Shown here: piece by piece, positions 50,584 through 59,576 of the stretch | Numbering within the stretch: position 1 is the first letter of the stretch | Layout: each line of letters opens with the position of its first letter | NCBI GenBank assembly: GCA_037045585.1 | Contig: JBAOIR010000054.1 | Location: 14,555 to 78,554, forward strand | Length of the DNA: 64,000 bases | From: SSF14 sp037045585 | GTDB lineage: Bacteria; Actinomycetota; Acidimicrobiia; Acidimicrobiales; Microtrichaceae | Reading direction: 5' to 3' | Notes under the pieces: generated by a model | The model's input: only the letters and a program-made list of their open reading frames with translations | Databases searched by the model: none | Told to the model about the DNA's origin: nothing | Made by a program: the position numbers and the translations under genes

Positions 50584-53284
50584 CCGTGTCGCCGTCGGAT
50601 TCCGTTCCCTTCACGCTCGACCGTTTCCAACTCGAGGCGATCGCCGAGTTCGACGCCGGCCGCTCCGTCCTGGTCGCTGCACCGACGGGTTCGGGCAAGA
50701 CGGTCGTCGCCGATGCGGCGATCGACATCGCCCTCAACGCCGGTGGCAAGACCTTCTACACCACGCCCATCAAGGCGCTCTCGAACCAGAAGTACAGCGA
50801 TCTCGTCGCCCGGCTGGGCACCGAGCGGGTGGGACTGCTCACCGGTGACACCGCAATCAACGGCGACGCGCCCGTTGTGGTGATGACCACCGAGGTGCTC
50901 CGCAACATGCTCTATTCGGGGTCGGCCGCCCTCGACAACCTGCACGTGGTGGTCCTCGACGAGGTGCACTACCTGCAGGACGCCTACCGGGGCCCGGTCT
51001 GGGAGGAGGTCATCATCGGCCTCCCGGCCAACGTGCGGCTCGTCTGCCTGTCGGCGACGGTGTCGAACGCCGGTGAGTTGGGGGAGTGGATCGAGACGGT
51101 CCGGGGCCCGACCTCGACGGTCATCGAGCACGAGCGTCCCGTCGAACTCGAGAACCTGTACCTCGTCGGCGACACGTCCTCCGATCGCGACCACCTCATC
51201 CCCGTTCTGGTCGACGGTCGCCCCAACCCCGAGGGCCACCGGTTCGATGGCGACGCCAGCGGTGGACGCCGGCGGTCCACGGGGGCGCCGCGGGATCGCC
51301 GTCGCCGGTTCGTCACGCCGCGGCGGCTCGAGACGATCGAGCGGCTCGCCGAGGAAGACCTGCTCCCGGTCATCTACTTCATCTTCAGCCGCAACGCCTG
51401 CGACGACGCGCTCGCGATCGCCCGCGACAGCGGGCTGCGGTTCACCGATCCCGACGAACGCATCCGGATCCGAGAGATTCTCGAGGGCTCGGTCTCGATG
51501 CTGAGCGACTCCGATCTGGACGTCCTCGGCTACGACATGTGGGCCGCCGCGCTCGAGCAGGGCATCGCGTCGCACCACGCCGGCCTGATCCCGGCGTTCA
51601 AGGAAGCCGTCGAGCGCTGCTTCGTCGAGGGCCTGGTCAAGGTGGTGTTCGCCACCGAGACGTTGGCGCTCGGCATCAACATGCCGGCCCGCAGTGTGGT
51701 CATCGAGAAGCTGACCAAGTACAACGGCGACACCCACGAGTTCCTCACCCCGGCGCAGTTCACCCAACTCACCGGCCGGGCCGGCCGCCGCGGCATCGAC
51801 GACGAGGGGTTCTCCGTCGTGCTGTGGTCGCCGTTCGTGTCGTTCGCCCAGGTCGCCGGCCTCGCCGGCAGCCGCGAGTTCCCGCTCACGTCGTCGTTCC
51901 GGCCCACCTACAACATGGCCGCCAACCTGGTCCGCCGGTACGAGAAGACCGAGGCCATGTCCCTCCTGGGACAGTCGTTTGCCCAGTTCCAGGCCGATCG
52001 GGCCGTCGTCACGCTCGAGCGGCGCCTGGTCCGCGACCGCGAGCGGCTCGCGGTGATCGACGAGCAGGTCGGGTGCGAGCGCGGCGACGTCGTCGGTCCG
52101 CGGCCCTCGACGAGCGGGTGAACTCCCAGCGCCCCAATCGTCCCGACGGGCAGATCGCAATCGAGCGGAGCGTCAGCCTGCTCCGACCCGGCGACGTCAT
52201 CGCACCGCGGCTGCGTGAGGACACCACGGCCCGGCTCCACCTCCACCCGCACAAGCCCGTGCGCCTCGCGGTGATCTCGGTCGCGTACCGGGGCAAGGGT
52301 TCGCTGCGTGTCCGCACCGTCGACGAGCGGGGCGACGCCGTCCAGCTGGTGGTCGCCGACTTCCGGGAGCCCTCCCGTGCCGTCACCGAGATCGAGCTGC
52401 CCACCCCCTACGCCCCCCACGATCCGGCGTTCCTCGACGAGACCGCGTCGCGCCTGCGGGCCGCTCGGGCGACGATCCCGACCGCGCCGTCCGGCGCGTC
52501 GCGGTGGGACCGCCTCGTGGCCGAACTCGAGTCACATCCGGTCCACGACTGCCCTGACCGCGACGACCACCTGGCCGCGTACAGCGAGCGCACCGGCCTC
52601 GAGCGTGACGTCGCCCGGCTGTCCAAGCAGCTGCACCAGCGGTCGTCGTCGGTCGTCCGCCGGTTCGAGGCCGTGGCCGACCTCCTCGGTCACCTCGGGT
52701 TCCTCGACGGGTGGGCGCTCACCGCGCCGGGGGAGCGACTGGCGCGGATCTACCACGAACGTGACCTGCTGGTGGCGCTGGCGCTCGACGACGGAGTGTT
52801 CGACGGGCTCGACGCTCCCGGCGTCGCGGCGCTGGTCGCGGCGGTGGTGTTCGAGGAGCGGCGTCCCGACGGGTCGGAGCCGGTCTACCCCAACCGGAAC
52901 CTGCGCCAGCGGTTCGGCCGTCTCGAACGGCTTGCCGACAAGATCGCCCGCGCCGAGCGCGAGCGGGGGTTGCCGCAGACCCGACCGCCCGATCCCGGAT
53001 TCATGGCGGTGTGCCACGGGTGGGCGTCGGGGCGTGACCTCGGGGGTCTGATCGAGGGGGAGATGTCGGGCGGCGACTTCGTGCGCACCACCAAGATGAT
53101 CATCGACGTGCTCGGCCAGATCGCGGAGATTGCCCCCGACCTCGGCACGCGGTCGCGGGCGGCGGCGGCCGTCGAGGCGATCCGGCGCGGGGTGGTGGCC
53201 GACTTCGGGCCCTCGGAGGCCTTGCCGAAGGCAGCAGAGGATCTGCCGAAGGCAGTGGAGGATCTGCCGAAGGCGGGGACGTGA
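50580..53284 (+). CDS. helY: Ski2/Mtr4-like DEAD-box RNA helicase HelY, frameshifted
   Basis: A superfamily 2 helicase of about 901 residues. The N-terminal core has Q-motif FTLDRFQLEAI, Walker A APTGSGKT near residue 35, DEVH near 130, SATVSNAGELGEWI and the motif VI QLTGRAGRRGID. One base is missing near 52,090; the second part has a DSHCT/Ski2 C-terminal region (SRWDRLVAELESHPVHDCPDRDDH onward, ending with GEMSGGDFVRTTKMIIDVLGQI). Three heptads LPKAxED lie at the C-terminus. Same position after tatC as in mycobacteria. Confidence 0.92.
53223..53275 (+). repeat. 21-bp tandem repeat at the 3' end of helY
   Basis: Two full units and a partial third encode LPKAAED-LPKAVED-LPKAG at the helicase C-terminus, just before the overlap with the next gene. 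Confidence 0.8.
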
Positions 53285-53877
53285 TCCGCAAGGGTGAGGT
53301 GTGGGGCCGGCCCGTCGATCTCGACGGCACCGAGCCGGAGGCGGGTACCGACGCCGAGGTCGCTCGGCTGCTGGGCCGGCCGCTCGACTCGCCCATCGTC
53401 CTGCGTGGCGGCGACCTGTACCACTCGCTCGGTGGTCGGGCGAGCTCGCCGGTCGACCTCGACGGATCGGTGATGGCCCTGCCGATCGATCTCGTCGCCG
53501 TCCGGGTGGACGGGGTCGACCGCGTTGCTGCGGCCCACGTGGTCGCTCGCCGACGCTGGTGGTCCGGGGAGTTCGCCGTGGCGATGAACGGCACCCACCT
53601 CGGCGAGTGGAACCTGGGCCCGAAGGCACACCCGAACGACGGGCTGATCGACGTGACCACCGGCCGGCTCGACGTCCGCGACCGGTGGGAGGCCCGTCGA
53701 CGGGCCCACACGGGGACGCACCTGCCGCACCCGGCGTTGTCGACGTCCCGGGTGACGAGCACGGTGTGGACATTCGATCGGCCCACGCCCGTCTACGTCG
53801 ACGGTGTGGCCGTGGGTTCGGCCCGCCGCGTCGAACTCGAGGTGCAGCCCGACCGGGGCAGCGTCGTCGTCGGCTGA
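53281..53877 (+). CDS. DAGK/YegS-like C-terminal domain protein
   Basis: A 198-residue protein that resembles only the C-terminal beta domain of diacylglycerol/lipid kinases. It has FAVAMNGTHLGEWNLGPKAHPNDGLIDVTTGRLDVRDRWEARRRAHTG (seen in blocks) and the end TPVYVDGVAVGSARRVELEVQPD. The ATP-binding half is missing, so it is probably not a kinase. GTG start overlaps the helY stop. Confidence 0.6.
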   Translation: MIRKGEVWGRPVDLDGTEPEAGTDAEVARLLGRPLDSPIVLRGGDLYHSLGGRASSPVDLDGSVMALPIDLVAVRVDGVDRVAAAHVVARRRWWSGEFAVAMNGTHLGEWNLGPKAHPNDGLIDVTTGRLDVRDRWEARRRAHTGTHLPHPALSTSRVTSTVWTFDRPTPVYVDGVAVGSARRVELEVQPDRGSVVVG

Positions 53878-53945
53878 GGCGTCAGGGGCCACCGTCGTGA
53901 CGTCCCCGCTCGCCCGCTGACGGCACGGTTCGGGCCGGACCCCGT

Positions 53946-53951
53946 TACCAT
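53946..53951 (+). promoter_or_regulatory. Candidate -10 box (TACCAT) for oxidoreductase gene
   Basis: TACCAT lies 7 nt before the ATG at 53959, without a Shine-Dalgarno. Confidence 0.4.
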
Positions 53952-53958
53952 CCCAGCC

Positions 53959-54945
53959 ATGAAGAGTTGGTTTCTCTCGGAATCGCCCGGCGAGTACCAG
54001 TGGGGGGAGGTCCCGACACCCGAGCCTGGCGTCGGCGAGATCCACGTCCGGCTGGTCGCGAGCGGTGTGAACCACATCGACCACTGGCAGACGCGTGGCC
54101 TCCCGAAGCCCAAGTCGTTCCCGCACGTGCCGGGGTCCGACGGTGCGGGGGTCGTCGACGCGATCGGTGACGGCGTCACTCGCTTCTCGGTCGGCGACGA
54201 GGTCGCCATCAACGCGGCGCAGACCAACGCCGCGGCGATCGAGAAGTTCGGGATCGACAGCGTGTTCGACCCGAGCCTCCAGTTGATGGGGGAGCACCGG
54301 TGGGGGTGCCACGGTGAACAGGTCGTCATCCCCGACTACGGCGCCGAGCTGCGCCCGGCCGGCCGCACGTGGGAGGAGTGCGCGGCGTACCCCGTCGCGC
54401 TCACGACGGCGTGGCGCATGTTTCGCAGGGCCCGGCTGCAGGCCGGTGAGATCGTGCTCGTCACCGGCATCGGCGGTGGAGTCGCCACCGCGGCCCAGAT
54501 GCTCGCCCAGCACATGGGTGCCCGGGTGTTCACCACGTCGCGCGACGCCGCCAAGCGGGCCCGGTCGATCGAGCTGGGCGCCGAGGACTCGTTCGATTCC
54601 CACGAGCGCTATCCGATCAAGGCCGACGTGATCGTCGACTCGATCGGTCCGGCGACGTGGAACCAGACCGTGGCGGCGCTCAAAGCCGGTGGCCGCCTGG
54701 CGACGTGTGGCGGGACGTCGGGGTCGGACGTCCAGCTCAGCCTGCCGCGGCTCTTCTTCAAGCAGCACGAGATCGTCGGTTCCACTCTCGGTTCCCAGGA
54801 GGAGTTCGCGTACGTCACGCAGCTCATGGCCGAGGGGCTCCCCGTGGTCATCGACGAAGTGTTCGCGTGGGACGACTATCCGCGTGCCGTCGAGCGCATC
54901 CGAAAGGCCGACCAACTCGGCAAGCTGATCCTGCGCCACGCCTAG
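53959..54945 (+). CDS. Medium-chain zinc-type alcohol dehydrogenase/quinone oxidoreductase
   Basis: A 328-residue MDR-superfamily NAD(P)-dependent oxidoreductase. GroES-like part: VRLVASGVNHIDHWQTRGLPKPKSFPHVPGSDGAGVVDAIGDGV. Rossmann part: VLVTGIGGGVATAAQMLAQHMGARVFTTSRDAAKRARS, with GADVIVDSIGPATW-like KADVIVDSIGPATW. The classical zinc ligands are not evident (HVPGSD instead of GHE), so the quinone oxidoreductase branch is likely. The substrate is unknown. Confidence 0.87.
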   Translation: MKSWFLSESPGEYQWGEVPTPEPGVGEIHVRLVASGVNHIDHWQTRGLPKPKSFPHVPGSDGAGVVDAIGDGVTRFSVGDEVAINAAQTNAAAIEKFGIDSVFDPSLQLMGEHRWGCHGEQVVIPDYGAELRPAGRTWEECAAYPVALTTAWRMFRRARLQAGEIVLVTGIGGGVATAAQMLAQHMGARVFTTSRDAAKRARSIELGAEDSFDSHERYPIKADVIVDSIGPATWNQTVAALKAGGRLATCGGTSGSDVQLSLPRLFFKQHEIVGSTLGSQEEFAYVTQLMAEGLPVVIDEVFAWDDYPRAVERIRKADQLGKLILRHA

Positions 54946-54999
54946 GGGTTTCGTACTGCGAGGAGGGCCGCTGACGGTCCTCCTCGCAGTACAAAGCCC
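54945..54999. terminator. Long inverted repeat after the oxidoreductase gene
   Basis: GTACTGCGAGGAGG and CCTCCTCGCAGTAC form a perfect 14-bp core; adding the flanks GGGTTTC/CAAAGCCC extends it to about 24 bp with two or three mismatches. It begins at the last base of the stop codon, so it is probably the terminator, and may be a repeat element. Confidence 0.65.
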
Positions 55000-55027
55000 T
55001 GCGGGTCGGGCGTGTCCGGTCGGGGTC

Positions 55028-55033
55028 TAGGCT
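55028..55033 (+). promoter_or_regulatory. Candidate -10 box (TAGGCT) for M20 gene
   Basis: TAGGCT is 6 nt from the ATG at 55040 without a Shine-Dalgarno. Confidence 0.5.
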
Positions 55034-55039
55034 TTCGCC

Positions 55040-56212
55040 ATGGACGTCGAGGGTGCCAAGCGGTCCGTCACCGAACGCATCGAGCAGCGTCGTGCCGACC
55101 TGATCGACACGTCGCACCAGATCTGGGCGAACCCAGAGCTGTGCTTCGAGGAGCACTTCGCCCACGACCTGCTGTCGGGCGTGCTCGAGTCGTCGGGCTT
55201 CGCCGTCGAACGGCGTGCGTACGGGCTCGACACTGCGTTCGTCGGCCGGTTCGGCGACCCCTCGGCCACCGGGCCCACCATTGCGATGCTCTGCGAGTAC
55301 GACGCGCTTCCCGAGGTCGGCCACGCATGCGGTCACAACATCATCGCCGCTGCGGGCCTGGGCGCCGCGTTGGGTGCCGCTGCCGTCGTCGACACGCTCG
55401 GCGGCCGGCTCGTCGTCATGGGGACGCCGGCCGAAGAGGGCGGTGGCGGCAAGATCGCGATGATGAACGCCGGCGCGTTCGAGGGCATCGACGCCGCGTT
55501 CATGGTGCACCCCGCCGATGCGGACCTCGACTCGTTCTGGGCGATCGCGATCCACGAACTGCACGTGCAGTACACCGGCAAGGCGGCGCACGCCGCCGCG
55601 GCGCCCGAGCAGGGCCGCAACGCACTCGACGCCGCCGTCCTCGGGTACATGAACGTGGCCGCGCTGCGTCAGCACATCGGTCGCGCCGAGCGCATCCACG
55701 GCATCATCACCCACGGCGGCGACAAGCCGAACGTGGTGCCGCACCGGTCGGCCATGCAGTGGTATGTGCGCTCAGCGACCGCGGAGTCCCTGGCCGCCCT
55801 CAAGCCCCGGGTGCTCGCGGCCCTCGAGGCCGGAGCGCTCGCCACCGGCTGCGAGATGACTGCGGAGTGGAAGCACTACCCCTACGACGACCTGCTCACC
55901 AACGGCCCGCTCGACGGGCTCTACGCGGCCAACGCCGCGTCGCTCGGGAGGGTCGTCGAGGCCCGTGAGACCCGACCCTCGTTCATGGGCTCGACCGACA
56001 TGGGCAACGTGAGCCACCTGGTCCCGTCGATCCACCCGATGATCAAGGCGGCGCCCGATGGTGTGGCGATCCACACCGCCGAGTTCGCCACTCACGCCGG
56101 GGGAGCGCTCGGCGATGCCGCCGTCATCGACGGCGCGCTCGCCATGGCACACACCGCCGTCGACCTGTGGGCCGAGCCCGAGCGGCTCGACGCGGCGCGG
56201 GCGTTGCTGTGA
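55040..56212 (+). CDS. M20-family amidohydrolase (AbgB/PNBA-hydrolase-like)
   Basis: A 390-residue metal-dependent amidohydrolase. Metal ligands: EVGHACGHNIIAAAGLGAALG (His and Cys-Gly-His near residue 97), GTPAEEGGGGKIAMM, and a His in GKAAHAAAAPEQGRNALDAAV. The set CGHN plus AAPEQGRNALDA places it in the M20D/AbgB-like branch, which cleaves amide bonds of N-acyl amino acids or p-aminobenzoyl-glutamate. A leaderless-type promoter precedes it. Confidence 0.87.
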   Translation: MDVEGAKRSVTERIEQRRADLIDTSHQIWANPELCFEEHFAHDLLSGVLESSGFAVERRAYGLDTAFVGRFGDPSATGPTIAMLCEYDALPEVGHACGHNIIAAAGLGAALGAAAVVDTLGGRLVVMGTPAEEGGGGKIAMMNAGAFEGIDAAFMVHPADADLDSFWAIAIHELHVQYTGKAAHAAAAPEQGRNALDAAVLGYMNVAALRQHIGRAERIHGIITHGGDKPNVVPHRSAMQWYVRSATAESLAALKPRVLAALEAGALATGCEMTAEWKHYPYDDLLTNGPLDGLYAANAASLGRVVEARETRPSFMGSTDMGNVSHLVPSIHPMIKAAPDGVAIHTAEFATHAGGALGDAAVIDGALAMAHTAVDLWAEPERLDAARALL

Positions 56213-56262
56213 CCTCCGAACCCCCTGCGCCGACGATCCCCGTACCCACCCGGCCGGACGCC

Positions 56263-56268
56263 TAACCT
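56263..56268 (+). promoter_or_regulatory. Candidate -10 box (TAACCT) for ThyX-like gene
   Basis: TAACCT lies 8 nt upstream of the GTG at 56277. Confidence 0.4.
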
Positions 56269-56276
56269 CGAACGCC

Positions 56277-57898
56277 GTGACCCCCTACGTCGCCGAAGAC
56301 TTCAGCAGTACCGAGCAGGCGATCCTTCGGCGGTACTTCACCAACCTCGACGGGCCCGTGTTCGCACTGGTGAACCTCCCCGAGGTCGTGAAGGGCGCCC
56401 TGTTCGCCGCGCTACTCGCGATCCGCGAAGTCGCTGCGCCGCCTGTTCATCGACGAGTTCGTCAACGATCTCGACGTGTCCGGCGACGCCAACATCGACG
56501 CGACCATCGGCCTCGAACGCGCCGAGGCGCTCTACGACAAGGTGTTCTTCGAGTACGGCGACGATTCGGTCGCCCAGCTCGGCGGTGTGCACCTCGCCTG
56601 CGAGCAGGCGTCGAACATCTTGACCAAGGCTCTCGAGTGGGGCCGGATCATGAGCTACCTGGAGCAGTCGACGCGCTACATCGCGTACGACGCCCGGCTC
56701 GGTGGCCGTTACCGGTTCTTCCGCGACCCATCGGTCCTCGCGTCGCCGCTCGGCGCTCGGTACGTGGGCGACATGGACCGCATGTTCGACACGTACGCCG
56801 AGCTCGTGCCGCGCCTCACCGACTTCTTCCGCGAGGCCCACCCCAAGCACCCCGACGACAGCGACTTCGTCTACCGCCAGGCGATCCGGGCCAAGGCGTT
56901 CGATGCGTTGCGGGGGTTGCTGCCGGCAGCCTCGCTGTCGAACGTCGGCATCTACGGCTCGGGCCAGGGCTACGAGGCGCTGCTCCTCCGCCTCAAGTCG
57001 TTGCAGCTCCCGGAGGCCAACGCCTACGCCGACCTCATGCTCACCGAGCTCCGCAAGGTCATCCCGTCGTTCCTGAAGCGCGTCGACCTTCCCGATCGCG
57101 GCGGCGCCTGGAGCAACTACCTGGCGACCAACAACCAGGCCATGGCCGAGGTTGCCGCCAAGGTCTTCCCGACGGTGGGAGCGCCCGAGGACAAGTCGTC
57201 GGTCACGCTGGTCGACTTCGATCCCGACGCCGAGATCAAGACCGTGGCGGCGATGCTCTACCCCTACTGCCACGAGCCGGAGGAGCAGATCGAGGACCGC
57301 GTCCGCGAGATGACGGTCGACGAGCGGATCACGGTCATGAAGGCGTACGTGGGCGACCGCACGAACCGGCGCCACAAGCCCGGTCGTGCGCTCGAGCGGT
57401 CGTTCTACCGGTTCGATGTGCTGAGTGATTACGGAGCGTTCCGCGATCTCCAGCGCCACCGCATGATGACCATCGAGTGGCAGGCGCTCACGCCCTACCA
57501 CGGGTACATCCGTCCCGACTCGGTCGACGCCGCCGGTGCCCGCGACATGTTCGACGAGACGATGGAGCGGTCGGCCAATCTCTACCGTGACCTGTCGGCG
57601 AACTTCCCTCAGCAGGCCTCGTATGCCGTGTCGCTCGCGTACCGCGTGCGCTACTCCATGCAGTTCAACAGCCGTGAGGCCATGCACCTGCTGGAGCTGC
57701 GCTCCGGTCCGCAGGGCCACCCGACCTACCGGACCGTCGCCCAGCAGATGCACGAGCAGCTGTCGGAGGTCGCGGGGCACCGCGCCCTGCGCGGCCATGA
57801 TGATCTACGTCGACCACTCCGAGGAGAGCGACCTCGAGCGTCTCGACGCCGAGCGTCGGGCCGAGGCGAAACGCAGCGCCGGAGCCGGCGCCGTCTGA
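56277..57898 (+). CDS. Double-length ThyX-like (thymidylate synthase complementing) protein, frameshifted
   Basis: About 540 residues with two ThyX-like repeats. First half: QASNILTKALEWGRIMSYLEQSTRYIAYD, matching the ThyX 'EQSTRY' motif. Second half: LQRHRMMTIEWQALTPYHGY and NSREAMHLLELRSGPQGHPTYR, matching 'RHR' and the NxRExxHxLELR region. Neither half has a full RHR-x7-S motif on its own, so flavin/dUMP activity is uncertain. One extra base near 56,428 (REVAAPP should read RKSLRRLF) and one near 57,790 break the frame. True ThyX enzymes are about half this length. Confidence 0.75.
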
Positions 57899-58010
57899 TC
57901 TCCGTCGACTCGGTCGGGCGGGTCGTGAACGTCGTCCCCCGCGTCGTCGGCCGGCTCGTCGTTGCGAGGCCCCGGGGCGAGCAAGTCCACGTGTCGGGCG
58001 GAAGTGTGTC

Positions 58011-58016
58011 TATGAT
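58011..58016 (+). promoter_or_regulatory. Candidate -10 box (TATGAT) for DUF4193 gene
   Basis: TATGAT predicts a start near 58023 and a leader of about 38 nt with GAGGGAAG before the GTG at 58061. Confidence 0.45.
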
Positions 58017-58060
58017 CAGCGCCGCACGACCGCAAGACAGCATGGCGAGGGAAGCAATTC

Positions 58061-58582
58061 GTGGACGATGACGACGTGATCGACGAGGAGTTCGTGGTGG
58101 ACGAGGACACGGCAGATGCCGAGCCGGACGGCCCCGAATTCGAGGACGACGACGATCTGGAGGCCGACCTCGAGGAGGACGACGAGCTCGCCGATCCCGA
58201 TGTCATCGTCGAAGTCGAGGACGAGGAGGAGGACGAGGAGCCGGTCGTTCCCGCCACCCGCGCCCGTCCGGCCGGCGAGGAAGAGGACGAGGACGAGGAC
58301 CCCGACCCCGACGACGTCGAGGCCGATCTGGACACGATCCTCAAGGATCGCATCGCGTCCGGCGCCGACGACGACGAGGACGAGGAAGAAGAGGTCCCCG
58401 TCGACCGCAACGACCCCGAGGCCACCGAGGGCGTCGTGTCGAAGCGTGAGGGCGAGTTCACCTGCACCGGGTGTTTCATGATCGTCCGCCCGCGTCAGTT
58501 CGGCCGCAAGGGTCGACTCACGTGCCCGACCGGCGACGAGGATTGCCCCTCGATCTCGATCGTCGCGGCGCAGCTGCCGTGA
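58061..58582 (+). CDS. DUF4193-like acidic protein
   Basis: A 173-residue protein whose first two thirds are almost all Asp and Glu. The end carries VEADLDTILKDRIASGADDDEDEEEE, then EFTCTGCFMIVRPRQF and a second Cys pair (LTCPTGDEDC), the C-terminal part of DUF4193. The four Cys could bind zinc. The family is actinobacterial and has no known role. The start is a GTG with a clear Shine-Dalgarno. Confidence 0.8.
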   Translation: MDDDDVIDEEFVVDEDTADAEPDGPEFEDDDDLEADLEEDDELADPDVIVEVEDEEEDEEPVVPATRARPAGEEEDEDEDPDPDDVEADLDTILKDRIASGADDDEDEEEEVPVDRNDPEATEGVVSKREGEFTCTGCFMIVRPRQFGRKGRLTCPTGDEDCPSISIVAAQLP

Positions 58583-58665
58583 TCCTCGAGGCCACCCTCG
58601 CCGAGGGCTGGCCGCGTTCGTTGGCCGGCTGAGGCTGCCGCACCGCTCCGGCTGCCTCGGCTGGG

Positions 58666-58691
58666 TTGCCGCGCCGGGGGCGGCGCGGCAA
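58666..58691. terminator. Hairpin downstream of DUF4193 gene
   Basis: TTGCCGCGCC and GGCGCGGCAA pair perfectly around a 6-nt loop, 84 bp after the DUF4193 stop. Its last base is the A of an ATG at 58691, so that ATG is a poor start for the next gene. Confidence 0.55.
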
Positions 58692-58702
58692 TGATCCCTG
58701 CC

Positions 58703-59125
58703 GTGACCGACTCCACGCCCAGTTCCCCGTTGGAGGCGTTGCTGCGCCTTCCCGCCACCCTTGCTGCCGAGCTCGGGGCTGCGTTGCCGCGCTTCGCGGA
58801 CCGCACCCGTGCCCAGGTCGATTTCGCGGCGACGATCGTGGAGAAGCTGCGGTGCGGCGACCTCGGGTCACGCCTCAGCTCATTCGGCGCGCAGGTCCCC
58901 GAGCGGCTGGCGGACGTCGTGCCGTTCGAACCTCGGGCGGCCGCCGATGCTGCGGCGGGTCTCGCGGCCACCGTCGCGGCGTCGTCGCCGGTGCGTGAGG
59001 TGATCGAGGTCGTGACCGTCGCGGCGTCCGCTCGCTCGGGAGCTCCGTCAGCGCCCGATGCCGATGAGGCGCCCGTCGCTGCGGCGGCTCCGGCCAAGAA
59101 GGCTCCGGCGGTCGCAACAGCGTGA
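58703..59125 (+). CDS. Ala-rich hypothetical protein at the edge of the actinobacterial segment
   Basis: About 140 residues from GTG 58703: SPLEALLRLPATLAAELGAALPRFADRTRAQVDFAATIVEKL, then a region ending APAKKAPAVATA. The ordered helical head and Ala/Lys/Pro tail resemble small nucleoid- or membrane-associated actinobacterial proteins; no family is recognised. The stop falls where the base composition changes, so the C-terminus may be artificial. Confidence 0.5.
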   Translation: MTDSTPSSPLEALLRLPATLAAELGAALPRFADRTRAQVDFAATIVEKLRCGDLGSRLSSFGAQVPERLADVVPFEPRAAADAAAGLAATVAASSPVREVIEVVTVAASARSGAPSAPDADEAPVAAAAPAKKAPAVATA

Positions 59126-59160
59126 ACATCAGAGAAATCGGGGGTCTCCTTATGTTTATA
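59120..59160. other. Apparent junction between two different genomes
   Basis: Left of about 59,125 the sequence is very GC-rich actinobacterial coding DNA. Immediately right it becomes AT-richer (TTATGTTTATAATCCG) and codon use relaxes for the remaining 4.9 kb. No transposase, integrase, repeat or tRNA marks the border. Confidence 0.75.
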
Positions 59161-59162
59161 AT
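59157..59162 (+). promoter_or_regulatory. TATAAT box upstream of cutA
   Basis: A perfect TATAAT lies 36 nt before the cutA ATG. No good -35 is visible at 17 nt, possibly because the junction lies there. Confidence 0.4.
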
Positions 59163-59198
59163 CCGTTTGGGCGCTCAAGTCCAAAAGCAGACCTTAGC

Positions 59199-59530
59199 AT
59201 GACGGATAAACTGGTCGTTTTTAGCACGTGCGCAACAGCCGAAGAGGCCGAACGCATCGGCCGGCACCTGGTGGAAGCCGGACTCACTTTTGCTGCGTCG
59301 CGGTGTGGGCGGAACAGAAGCGCATCTATCGCTGGAAGGGTGCGGTGGAAGAGGGCAAGGAGTGGGGTCTGACCATCAAGACAACACGAGGCCTGTTTGC
59401 AGAACTGAGGCGGGAACTTTGCCGGATGCACTCCTACGAAGTGCCCGAACTTCTGGCGCTACCTGTGGTGGATGGTAATGCGGATTACCTGGAGTGGATG
59501 GAGCGCGAAGTGAAGAAGCCGGCGGAATAG
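59199..59530 (+). CDS. cutA: Divalent cation tolerance protein CutA, frameshifted
   Basis: CutA1 is a small trimeric protein of unclear role, linked to metal tolerance. Seen: LVVFSTCATAEEAERIGRHLVEAGL at the start and, after a missing base near 59,290, YRWKGAVEEGKEWGLTIKTT, HSYEVPELLALPVVDGNADYLEWM, the family's signature end. Total about 110 residues. Codon use differs from everything to the left. Confidence 0.85.
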
Positions 59531-59576
59531 CGTCGCTTGCTATGCGTGGCGATGCTGTGATTGGATAGTGGGGCTC

